Shown here piece after piece: positions 57,045 to 64,000 of a stretch of DNA of 64,000 nt. The notes under the pieces are model-generated. The model searched no databases. It was not told the DNA's origin and saw only the letters and a list, made by a program, of their open reading frames with translations. The DNA is from an uncultured Prevotellaceae bacterium (lineage in GTDB: Bacteria > Bacteroidota > Bacteroidia > Bacteroidales > Bacteroidaceae), in NCBI GenBank assembly GCA_945865175.1, contig CAMBDA010000007.1, positions 1-64,000 on the forward strand. The letters are read 5' to 3'. The position numbers were made by a program, and so were the translations under genes. How positions within the stretch are numbered: position 1 is the stretch's first letter; every line of letters starts with the position of its first letter.

Positions 57045-59321
57045 TCATTTCTTCACCACCTTGCGTGCCGAATGCTTGCCGCGCACCACATACACGCCAG
57101 CCGGCAAGTGATCCAGGTCGGACAGCAAACCCCGCCGTATACCGTCGAGCGTATAGATGGCAGCATCCGCATCCATATCCTCCACGCCCTCGGCCACCGG
57201 CTGTTCTACACCCAGCAGTGTACCGCCCAAAATGTTGTCCCAGCTCTTCACGCCCAGCACGCCCAGATAAGGAGCAAACACATCCTCTTCCTGTTCTGTG
57301 CCCGCAGCCTGCCACACATACCACACTGGCTTGCACCCGTTGGGATGGTTCTCGTCATCGGGATAATAGCGCAGGCCTATGCACAGCCCGAACTCCTCCC
57401 GGTTGTCACGCCAGTTGTGCCACTGCATGCCGTCGATGCCTTCCAGCCGTGCCACCTTCTTCCATGCCCAGCATGCCCCTGCAGCCTGCAGGTTGAGCTG
57501 TGTGGTGGAATAGTCGGGCGAATTGGTGCCGTTCTCGCTCAAGTGGAGCGGACGCTTCACGGTACCCATGTAGCGGTTTTCCGGGTCTAGCACCCAGGCG
57601 TTCACCACCTCCAGGTTCTTGAACGTGCAATAGGGGCTGTCCATCTTGTAGGTGCTTCGTGTGTCGTTTTTCCAGAACGCGGGCTTGGTCAGGTCCTGGG
57701 GATAGGGATGATAGGCCAGCCCCCAAAAGAAGTCACCCTCGGCCCTGCTGTATCGGTTGATCTGCTCCAGCATACGCTTGGTATTGTATCCTGCCCCGTC
57801 CTCGTTGCTGTCCTGTGTCCAACTGTGGGTAAAGGATGCCAGCACACTGGTATTGGGGTCATACTGGCGGGCGATGTTGTACACCAAACGCATCGATTTC
57901 ACATAAGCATCCATATACCGTGGCATAGGCTGTTGGCCCATATTGGTCCAGGTCAGCCCATAGTCCACCTCGTTGTGCATAATCCAGTTGTTGATGCGTC
58001 CATAGGTGGAGCCGCTGTAGCGCTTGGCCAGGAAGTCGATGATGGCTGCATAGAGGACGGTTCCCTTGGCAGTGGTCATGTTGGGCATGCTGTAATAGCC
58101 GCCGCTGAATTCGGGATGCACCGTCTCCTTGGCACTGACAGGCGTGGGCACAAAGAGCAGGATGACCGAAGTGACAATGCCACGCTTGTAACACTCCTTC
58201 ATGACCCGGTCGTAATATTCTATTTGGCCACGATCAAAGTAGAAAGTGTTGGTGGCATACTTATGGGAAATGCTGTTGCTGCCAAATGTGCCGGCTGAGG
58301 TGCTGATGAGGTTGTTTGCCACCACGTTCACCGTCACGCTGCCAATCTGCAAGTCATCCAGGTCCGACAGGTTTTCGTTGATATAGAATCCGCCCAGGCC
58401 CTTCTTGCTCTTGAGCGGCATGGGAACAGGCGAAGCAAGGGAGGGCACCTGGTCGGCATAACGGGCATGCGACACCAGCTCGTGGGTGCCGTCGTCCAGT
58501 GTCTTCACCAGTGCCCAACGGCTGACGATGCGGTCATAGTAGATGGCATCCATGCGTTTCACCCTCGTCAACACGACTGCCGTGTCACCGGGCACCAGCG
58601 GCATGAGCATGTCCGCTTCGTCTATGTCGTCCACATTACGGAACAGGGGAATCTCAACCAACGAATAGCTGTTGCCGTCGTCGGGTACCGAGCAGGACAC
58701 CGAAACGGAAGCCCTCTTCACCTCCACCTGTCCTATCTGCAGCGGATACTCCGTATTCAGATAAGAGGCGGCCAGCCTGCTTTCTATCGTCTTCTCGTCC
58801 AGCTCTTCTTCCCCTTCGGCATGGATGCACAGGTTACGGATGGTGATGGTGTAGCCGCTGGCCATCCCGAAGTCCAGTCGCATGGTCTGCCCGGCAGCTC
58901 CCCAGCCAAACGATTTCCGGTCGTTCTTTATATTGAACTCCTTCTTTTTCCATTCCTTCGAGAGAATCAGGTTGCCAAGCACTCTGGACCGAGCCTCGGA
59001 ATAGGAATTGCCATAATACACCTGAAAATCACCCAATGTGCGCGAACACTTATATTCGAAACACAGGATGACCTCCTCTTCGGACAATGCCTGCGACAGG
59101 GCATTCACAAAAATATAGGGGTCATTTCCCGTTGTCTTGAATGTATAGGAGTCCTCGTCTTCATTATAGGTACATTGCAGTTGGTTTATGCGCGAGGTGT
59201 TCAGCACGAGTGTCTGAAGCGCCTGGGCCGATGTGGAAAAAACCAGGAAAAAGAGCATTCCAAGCAGTGCTCTTGCACAAGATGACTCCGGCAGGGCCGG
59301 ATGGCAGTTATCTTTCATCAT
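57045..59321 (-). CDS. Secreted DUF5722 glycosidase-like protein with type IX secretion tail
   Basis: The 758-residue protein has a signal peptide (ending AQA, about residue 34), an N-terminal carbohydrate-binding-like beta region (to about 190), a middle region and a DUF5722-type TIM-barrel section (NNWIMHNEVDYGLTWTNMG, LAYHPYP, LHLSENGTN). The C-terminal 40 residues (AAIYTLDGIRRG, LPAGVYVVRGKHSARKVVKK) form a type IX secretion sorting domain, so the protein is probably exported to the cell surface. The substrate is likely a glycan but is not known. It heads the minus-strand series with trmD. Confidence 0.75.
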   Translation of the reverse strand: MMKDNCHPALPESSCARALLGMLFFLVFSTSAQALQTLVLNTSRINQLQCTYNEDEDSYTFKTTGNDPYIFVNALSQALSEEEVILCFEYKCSRTLGDFQVYYGNSYSEARSRVLGNLILSKEWKKKEFNIKNDRKSFGWGAAGQTMRLDFGMASGYTITIRNLCIHAEGEEELDEKTIESRLAASYLNTEYPLQIGQVEVKRASVSVSCSVPDDGNSYSLVEIPLFRNVDDIDEADMLMPLVPGDTAVVLTRVKRMDAIYYDRIVSRWALVKTLDDGTHELVSHARYADQVPSLASPVPMPLKSKKGLGGFYINENLSDLDDLQIGSVTVNVVANNLISTSAGTFGSNSISHKYATNTFYFDRGQIEYYDRVMKECYKRGIVTSVILLFVPTPVSAKETVHPEFSGGYYSMPNMTTAKGTVLYAAIIDFLAKRYSGSTYGRINNWIMHNEVDYGLTWTNMGQQPMPRYMDAYVKSMRLVYNIARQYDPNTSVLASFTHSWTQDSNEDGAGYNTKRMLEQINRYSRAEGDFFWGLAYHPYPQDLTKPAFWKNDTRSTYKMDSPYCTFKNLEVVNAWVLDPENRYMGTVKRPLHLSENGTNSPDYSTTQLNLQAAGACWAWKKVARLEGIDGMQWHNWRDNREEFGLCIGLRYYPDDENHPNGCKPVWYVWQAAGTEQEEDVFAPYLGVLGVKSWDNILGGTLLGVEQPVAEGVEDMDADAAIYTLDGIRRGLLSDLDHLPAGVYVVRGKHSARKVVKK

Positions 59322-59359
59322 TGTAGGCTTTTTTGATTAGCAATTATACATTCTACATG

Positions 59360-59367
59360 CAAAGATA
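59360..59367 (-). promoter_or_regulatory. -7 promoter element of DUF5722 gene
   Basis: TATCTTTG on the minus strand, 39 bases upstream of the ATG at 59321. Confidence 0.55.
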
Positions 59368-59421
59368 CACTATTTTTTGCATATAAAGCGGGGCTACCGC
59401 TCATTTTTCGTATTTTTTTAT

Positions 59422-59429
59422 TAAATTTG
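59422..59429 (+). promoter_or_regulatory. -7 promoter element of 59465 gene
   Basis: TAAATTTG, 36 bases upstream of the ATG at 59465, divergent from the DUF5722 promoter. Confidence 0.5.
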
Positions 59430-59464
59430 CGCATGAAAAGTCATAAACATTAGAAATCGCAACG

Positions 59465-60658
59465 ATGAAACACAAGTTTTTTATCCTTCTGGCCCTCCTC
59501 ACCCTGTGCAGCGGCCAAGCAGCAGCCAAGCGCAAGTGTAAGCAACCTCAAATCCCCATCCTGGCATGGTACAGCATCCCCCCAGGCGAATTTGCGACCC
59601 TAGAACGGTACCAGGAACTGGCCGAATGCGGCTTTACCTATTCTTTCTCCCACACTTATGCCCTCGATGATGCGCTACTTACGCTCGACCTCTGCCACAA
59701 GGCAGGCATAAAGTGCGTCTTCACTTGCAACGATCTGGCCACCGACCCCGAGGGCATAGCCAGCAAGATAAGAAAACACCCGGGGCTGGGAGCCTATTTC
59801 CTGCGCGACGAACCAGGGAACGATGATATGCCCGAGCTGGGCGAATGGGCACGCAAGATTGAGAAGGTGGACCCCAACCATCCCTGCTATCTCAACCTCC
59901 TGCCTGTGCATGCCATGGGGCACGAAGCGTACATTGAGCACCTGGAGAAGTTCTGCCAGATTGTGGACCTACCCCAGTTGTCGTTCGACCATTACCCCAT
60001 CAACGAAGCGGGAGGCGACTCGGTCTACCTGAACCCCTTCTGGTACGACAACCTGGAACTCATCCTACAGGCAGCCAAGAAAGCGGGCAAGCCTTTCTGG
60101 GCCTTTGCCCTGAGCACCGCCCACACGCCCTACCCCGTCCCCACCATGGCACACCTGCGCCTTCAGATGCACAGCAACCTGGCCTACGGTGCCCAGCTGC
60201 TCCAGTATTTCACCTACTGGAATCCCGGCACAGAGACATGGAATTTCCATCAGGCACCCATCGACCAGCAGGGCTTGCGCAGCCGTGTGTATGAGGAAGT
60301 GCGCAGCCTGAACCAGGAAATCCAGCGTAGGGCTCATGTCTTTGTGGGCTGCACCGTGGAGGATGTACGCCACATGGGCCGTACGGTTCCTCCTGGCACC
60401 AAACCGCTGGAACAGCTTCCGCCTCATTTTCTCCGTCTCGACAGCCGTGGCGAGGCTGCCTTGGTTTCACAGATTAGCAACGAAGGCCGCCATTATGTGG
60501 TGATTGTGAACACCAGCCCCTCAAAGCCCATCTGCATGGACATCAAGACGGACAGCGAAGTGATGCGTCTGCGTTCCGACGACACCCAAGTGCGTGCCGA
60601 CAAATACGAGGAGGAGTATTATCTGGAGCCCGGTGCCATCGAGATATTCTTCTATTAG
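59465..60658 (+). CDS. Secreted clan A glycosidase-like protein
   Basis: The 397-residue protein has a signal peptide (ending QAAA) and a TIM-barrel-like body: ILAWYSIPPGEF, GLGAYFLRDEPG (possible acid Glu near residue 117), LSFDHYPI and KPFWAFALSTAHTPYPVPTMAHLRLQMHSNLAYGAQLLQYFTY, as in GH42-like and related unclassified hydrolases. A small beta domain ends the protein. It is divergent from the DUF5722 gene and probably acts on the same kind of glycan. Enzyme class is not certain. Confidence 0.65.
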   Translation: MKHKFFILLALLTLCSGQAAAKRKCKQPQIPILAWYSIPPGEFATLERYQELAECGFTYSFSHTYALDDALLTLDLCHKAGIKCVFTCNDLATDPEGIASKIRKHPGLGAYFLRDEPGNDDMPELGEWARKIEKVDPNHPCYLNLLPVHAMGHEAYIEHLEKFCQIVDLPQLSFDHYPINEAGGDSVYLNPFWYDNLELILQAAKKAGKPFWAFALSTAHTPYPVPTMAHLRLQMHSNLAYGAQLLQYFTYWNPGTETWNFHQAPIDQQGLRSRVYEEVRSLNQEIQRRAHVFVGCTVEDVRHMGRTVPPGTKPLEQLPPHFLRLDSRGEAALVSQISNEGRHYVVIVNTSPSKPICMDIKTDSEVMRLRSDDTQVRADKYEEEYYLEPGAIEIFFY

Positions 60659-60752
60659 AAGACCCCCCAGTCCCCCTGTTTAGGTGGAAGAGGCCGCGCT
60701 AATTAGTTTTTGAAGAAGTCGGCCACCTATCCACCAAAACCCCATAGGGCGG

Positions 60753-60827
60753 CATAATTTCATATTCCTCACCGTACGGGACGCTTCTCATGGTATGTCC
60801 CGAGCACGGTATTAATATGGAATTATG
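60753..60827. repeat. Large imperfect palindrome (about 30-bp arms)
   Basis: CATAATTTCATATT (60753-60766) pairs with AATATGGAATTATG (60814-60827), and inside it ACCGT (60771-60775) with ACGGT (60806-60810) and CGGGAC with GTCCCG. The loop is about 14 bases. It lies in the 613-base stretch 60659-61271 between the glycosidase gene and the capsule leader. No transposase is nearby and no T-run follows, so it is not a simple terminator. Confidence 0.6.
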
Positions 60828-61034
60828 TCACCTTTTCAGTTTTTTCCTGTCCACCCCAGGCCCAAGAAAGGTTTTGTCCATCCTACCCGAAAGGTCATAA
60901 GATGCAGATGAAAACGGAATTCATCACAAAATTACTGACAAAAATAGAGTCTACCCCCCCCCTCCGCTTTTATTCTGTCTATAATTAAGTTGAAAAAAAC
61001 ATCAAAAAAATTTTTTCAGTTCAAATATTCTTTG

Positions 61035-61042
61035 TAATTTTG
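61035..61042 (+). promoter_or_regulatory. -7 promoter element of capsule operon
   Basis: TAATTTTG preceded by an A/T-rich tract from 60985; the operon's first gene starts 230 bases downstream. Confidence 0.65.
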
Positions 61043-61048
61043 CTTTAT

Positions 61049-61271
61049 AAAAAGAGGGCTGAAATACATTAAGCCCCCAAAAAGAGTATCGCTATGGAAC
61101 GAAACAGCCTTCCTTCCGCACATATTCTGCACGACAGCTCTTATCGCTGGGAAGCATAAAACTCTCGTGCCCTTGTTCACAAAAAAAAGAACAAGCAACC
61201 GTTGACATCTGCTCAACGGGGAAAGGAGACTTTTTCCGCCTTCACCCCCTCCCTCACAACGTTATCGCCTC
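61049..61271 (+). promoter_or_regulatory. Structured 5' leader of the capsule operon
   Basis: About 220 bases from the predicted start site to the upxY-like ATG hold three clear hairpins: GGGCT/AGCCC (61056-61076), CTTGTTC/GAACAAG with a ten-base loop (61172-61195), and CGTTGA/TCAACG (61200-61218). UpxY proteins are known to act in the untranslated leaders of their own capsule operons in Bacteroides to prevent premature termination, so this is the expected cis target. No open frame here is convincing. Confidence 0.6.
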
Positions 61272-61781
61272 ATGTGGTACGTTTTATACAAACTGCAAAA
61301 CGTCGGCACCGCCCTGTCTGACAAGCTGAATGAGCTGGGCGTGAAATACTACGTGCCCATGCACTACATTGAAAAGCTCAACAGCGAGGGCACCATGATG
61401 GAGCAGCAAAAAGTGGTCTCCATCAGCAATCTGCTTTTTGTCAATACCGACATGGACATCCTGCAGTTCACCCAGCAAACCAACGGCTTGCTGGCTCCCA
61501 TGAAGGACACCATGACCAACAAGCCGGCCGTGGTAAAGGACGAGGAAATGGAGCGGTTCATCCAGTTTCAGAAACTGCAGCCAGCAAACGTACTGCTGCT
61601 GAAGGACCCCTATGCCAAATTTCTGGGCAAGACCAAAGTGAGGGTCAAGGCCGGCCTCTTTGAAGGCGTCGAGGGCAGAGTGGTGCGCATCCTGCGCGAC
61701 AGGCGGTTGGTCATCTCGCTCGGCAACATGGCCGTGGCCATATCGGGCATCCATCCGTCTCTGCTGGAACAGATACCATAG
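61272..61781 (+). CDS. UpxY-type capsule transcription antiterminator (NusG-like)
   Basis: The 169-residue protein has an NusG N-terminal domain (MWYVLYKLQNVG, KYYVPMHYIEKL, SNLLFVNTD) and a C-terminal KOW domain (KVRVKAGLFEGVEGRVVRI). UpxY proteins promote elongation of their own capsule operon. It is the first gene of the operon, as typical. Confidence 0.88.
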   Translation: MWYVLYKLQNVGTALSDKLNELGVKYYVPMHYIEKLNSEGTMMEQQKVVSISNLLFVNTDMDILQFTQQTNGLLAPMKDTMTNKPAVVKDEEMERFIQFQKLQPANVLLLKDPYAKFLGKTKVRVKAGLFEGVEGRVVRILRDRRLVISLGNMAVAISGIHPSLLEQIP

Positions 61782-61846
61782 CACCAGAAGTCCTTTAAAC
61801 ACTCAATCATATCCAAATTATCACTTCTTCTAATTCAAGCAATCCT

Positions 61847-62971
61847 ATGAATTCTACGTCTATTCTCTGGGGTGTCAACATCATATCGGCATTCCTCCTG
61901 TGCCTGCTCCTTTCGGCACTCATTATCCCCCGGATTCTTCAGATTGCCTACCGCAAGCAATTGTTCGACGAGCCCAACGAGCGCAAGCTGCACAGCACAC
62001 CCGTCCCCAGGCTGGGCGGTCTGGCCTTCAAGCCCCTGGTGCTGCTTTCCACCGTACTCCTGCTGGCTGTGAACTTGTCTCTGGGCCACCGCGAGCTGCT
62101 CGACGAGCTGGGCAAAGACGCATTGCCTTTCACCTTTACCCTCTGTGCCATCACGCTGGCCTATCTGGTGGGCATCATCGATGACCTGAAGGGAGTGCCC
62201 TACCGCTCCAAGTTTGTGGCCCAAACCATCTGCGGCCTGTTACTGGTGACAGGAGGTGTGATGCTCACCGACCTCAACGGACTGGCATTCCTCCACCTGC
62301 TGCCCTCATGGATGAGCATTCCGCTCTCCGTCTTTGCCGTCGTCTTCATCGTCAATGCCATCAACCTCATCGACGGCATCGACGGATTGGCATCGGGCCT
62401 GTGCATCATCGCCTTCCTGTGCTACGGCATCACCTTCCTTATCTACGACCAGCACACCAATGCCCTGCTGTCCTTTTCCACGGCAGGTGTCATCATCCCA
62501 TTCTATTATTACAATGTGTTCGGCCGCATAGAGAAAAACACCAAGGTTTTCATGGGCGACACAGGCACCATGACCACAGGCATAATGCTGTGCTACCTGA
62601 GCATCCGGCTCACCCACATTGCCGACACCCTACCCTCCCATGTCAATCCGTTCGTGCTGGCCTTCTCGCCCATGCTCATTCCCTGCCTGGATGTGGTGAG
62701 GGTGTACATCTATCGTGTATGCCACGGAAAGAATCCCTTCCTGCCCGACAAGAACCACATCCACCACAGGCTGCTTGCCATGGGATTGAGCCAAAGGCAG
62801 GCCATGGCCATCCTGGTGCTGGCCGCACTCGTGCTCACAGTGCTCAACGTATCAGTCTCCCGCAGGTTGGGAGCCACCTACCTGCTCCTTCTCGACATCA
62901 TCCTGTGGATGCTTGCCAACTTCCTTATCAACGTTCGGATAAAACGGCACAACCTCCGGACCGCCATTTAA
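61847..62971 (+). CDS. Undecaprenyl-phosphate sugar-1-phosphate transferase (WecA/MraY family)
   Basis: The 374-residue membrane protein has about 11 spans and the family's metal-site motifs: VPRLGGLAF, GIIDDLKG (Asp pair), NAINLIDGIDGLASG, KVFMGDTGTM and NHIHHRL. It transfers a sugar phosphate, usually GlcNAc-1-P, to undecaprenyl phosphate and so starts a capsule repeat unit. MraY of peptidoglycan synthesis differs in the C-terminal part. Confidence 0.9.
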   Translation: MNSTSILWGVNIISAFLLCLLLSALIIPRILQIAYRKQLFDEPNERKLHSTPVPRLGGLAFKPLVLLSTVLLLAVNLSLGHRELLDELGKDALPFTFTLCAITLAYLVGIIDDLKGVPYRSKFVAQTICGLLLVTGGVMLTDLNGLAFLHLLPSWMSIPLSVFAVVFIVNAINLIDGIDGLASGLCIIAFLCYGITFLIYDQHTNALLSFSTAGVIIPFYYYNVFGRIEKNTKVFMGDTGTMTTGIMLCYLSIRLTHIADTLPSHVNPFVLAFSPMLIPCLDVVRVYIYRVCHGKNPFLPDKNHIHHRLLAMGLSQRQAMAILVLAALVLTVLNVSVSRRLGATYLLLLDIILWMLANFLINVRIKRHNLRTAI

Positions 62972-62995
62972 TGTCCCATTTCCCCCTTATAAACA

Positions 62996-63838
62996 ATGAT
63001 AAAGAAACCCTCCATACAACTCTTTCATCATGGCACGGCCATGATTCTGCTGGCATGCCTATGCGCATGTGCTGCACCCAAGGACATTGCCTATTTCCAG
63101 GATGCAGAAGCCCTCAATAACATGGCCCTGCAGGCCGAGCGCCAGTTCCGTCTCAGACCCGAGGACAAGATAAACATCGTGGTCAACAGCAGCAACCCCA
63201 TGCTGGAGCAACAGTTCACCCTCACCACATCCACAAACTCCAGCAACATCCTGGGTGCCGAAACCACGCCCAAGACCACAGCCGGAAAGAGCTCGGGCAA
63301 TTCCCAGGTAATAGCCTACACGGTGGATGAACAAGGAACCATCAACTTTCCCGTCCTGGGCAAGATAAACGTGGCAGGCATGACCAGGGGCGAAGTGGCA
63401 GACTACATCAAAGACCGCCTTATCGCGCGCGAGCTGGTCACCGACCCCATCGTCACCGTGGAGTATCTCAACCTGAGCGTCAAGGTGATGGGCGAAGTGA
63501 AACAGCCCGGCATCATCACAATCACCAAGGACCATTTCACCATCCTGGATGCCCTGTCCCAGGCCGGCGACCTCACCATCGACGGAAACCGATGCAACGT
63601 GATGGTGAACCGCAATGTGGACGGTGCCAACAGGGTGTACTACATAGACCTCACCAACATGCAGCAGACCCTGCTCTCGCCCGCCTATTATCTGGAGCAG
63701 AACGACCTCGTCTACGTGTCCCCCAACGAGAAGCGCAAGCGCGAATCCACTCCCACAAGCAATGCCTTCCATACGCCTTACCTGTGGATGTCCATCGCCT
63801 CTTTCCTCGTCACCATCACCGCACTAATCCTACGCTAG
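62996..63838 (+). CDS. Polysaccharide export lipoprotein (Wza-like)
   Basis: The 280-residue protein has a lipoprotein signal (LLACLCAC), the polysaccharide-export domain (FRLRPEDKINIVV, TINFPVLGKINVAGMTRGEVADYI), a SLBB-type domain (KVMGEVKQPGIITI) and a C-terminal span (MSIASFLVTITALILR). It forms the outer-membrane exit for capsule or exopolysaccharide. It follows the transferase by 24 bases and precedes the Wzc-like gene by seven. Confidence 0.9.
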   Translation: MIKKPSIQLFHHGTAMILLACLCACAAPKDIAYFQDAEALNNMALQAERQFRLRPEDKINIVVNSSNPMLEQQFTLTTSTNSSNILGAETTPKTTAGKSSGNSQVIAYTVDEQGTINFPVLGKINVAGMTRGEVADYIKDRLIARELVTDPIVTVEYLNLSVKVMGEVKQPGIITITKDHFTILDALSQAGDLTIDGNRCNVMVNRNVDGANRVYYIDLTNMQQTLLSPAYYLEQNDLVYVSPNEKRKRESTPTSNAFHTPYLWMSIASFLVTITALILR

Positions 63839-63845
63839 CCCATCT

Positions 63846-64000
63846 ATGAACACCCCTATCAACCGACAAACCGAGGAATTCCTCACCATACAGGAGTTCT
63901 GGCAACTGTGCCGCAGTCATCTCGACTGGTTCCTGATATCGCTGACCCTCACCCTATCGATGGCCGCCTATTATCTGGTGTCCACCCCCGACATGTACAC
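63846..64000 (+). CDS. Wzc/Wzz-like chain-length and tyrosine kinase protein, 5' part only
   Basis: The frame is open from ATG 63846 to the window end (51 residues). It begins with a short cytoplasmic stretch, then LTIQEFWQLCRSHLDWF and a first membrane span (LISLTLTLSMAAYYLV), as in the N terminus of Wzc and Wzz. The periplasmic and kinase domains would lie outside the window. The position after the Wza-like gene supports the call. Confidence 0.8.
   Translation, partial: MNTPINRQTEEFLTIQEFWQLCRSHLDWFLISLTLTLSMAAYYLVSTPDMY

Noticed and set aside
61016-61216. 66-codon minus-strand frame in the capsule leader
   Set aside because: It has no start signal, no family resemblance, and overlaps the promoter and hairpins of the leader.

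Overview
The window reads as a chromosome segment of a Bacteroidales bacterium, most likely Prevotellaceae. The evidence is: promoters with the Bacteroidota -7 element TAnnTTTG in front of most transcription units, few Shine-Dalgarno sequences, a complete Bat (aerotolerance) operon, a type IX secretion-type C-terminal tail on one secreted protein, an UpxY-type capsule antiterminator, and a compact menaquinone operon. This is inference from gene content; no rRNA is present to place the genus.

Bases 1 to about 7,280 are AT-richer and look like an accessory island abutting the 3' end of a tRNA-Ser(UGA) gene. They hold a truncated cyclase-fold regulator preceded by a 29-bp-period repeat operator, a folded RNA-like segment, an IS5-type transposase remnant, a CoiA-like nuclease fused to a SLOG nucleotide-sensor domain, a membrane-anchored coiled-coil protein, a decayed IS66 transposase that abuts a truncated PrrC/RloC-like AAA ATPase, an intact ATPase_2-type AAA protein and a truncated macro-domain gene. 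This is the part most likely to contain undescribed biology.

From the tRNA onward the sequence is GC-richer core genome: a DPP4-like S9 peptidase; menF-D-B-C-E (menaquinone); a DHODH-like flavoprotein; a metal RND efflux operon (adaptor, pump, outer-membrane factor) with a palindromic operator at its promoter and a Crp/Fnr regulator converging on it; lepA; gltB-gltD (glutamate synthase); an acidic-tailed unknown protein; a sodium symporter fused to a periplasmic glycosidase-like domain; and a UvrD/PcrA helicase.

Bases 34,695-50,891 form one nearly gapless minus-strand run: MoxR, DUF58, BatD-like protein, BatA, BatB, BatC, BatD, BatE, PAP2 phosphatase, a large two-module sensor kinase, its response regulator, a membrane protein and the helicase. 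Bases 51,014-59,321 form another minus-strand series: a secreted DUF5722 protein, trmD, a zeta-toxin-like kinase coupled to a small protein and a thioesterase, ftsY-rimO, an HU protein, and an HU-domain protein that spans the membrane and ends in LysM. The right end (61,035-64,000) starts a capsule/exopolysaccharide operon: structured leader, UpxY antiterminator, WecA/MraY-like initiating transferase, Wza-like export lipoprotein and the beginning of a Wzc-like protein.
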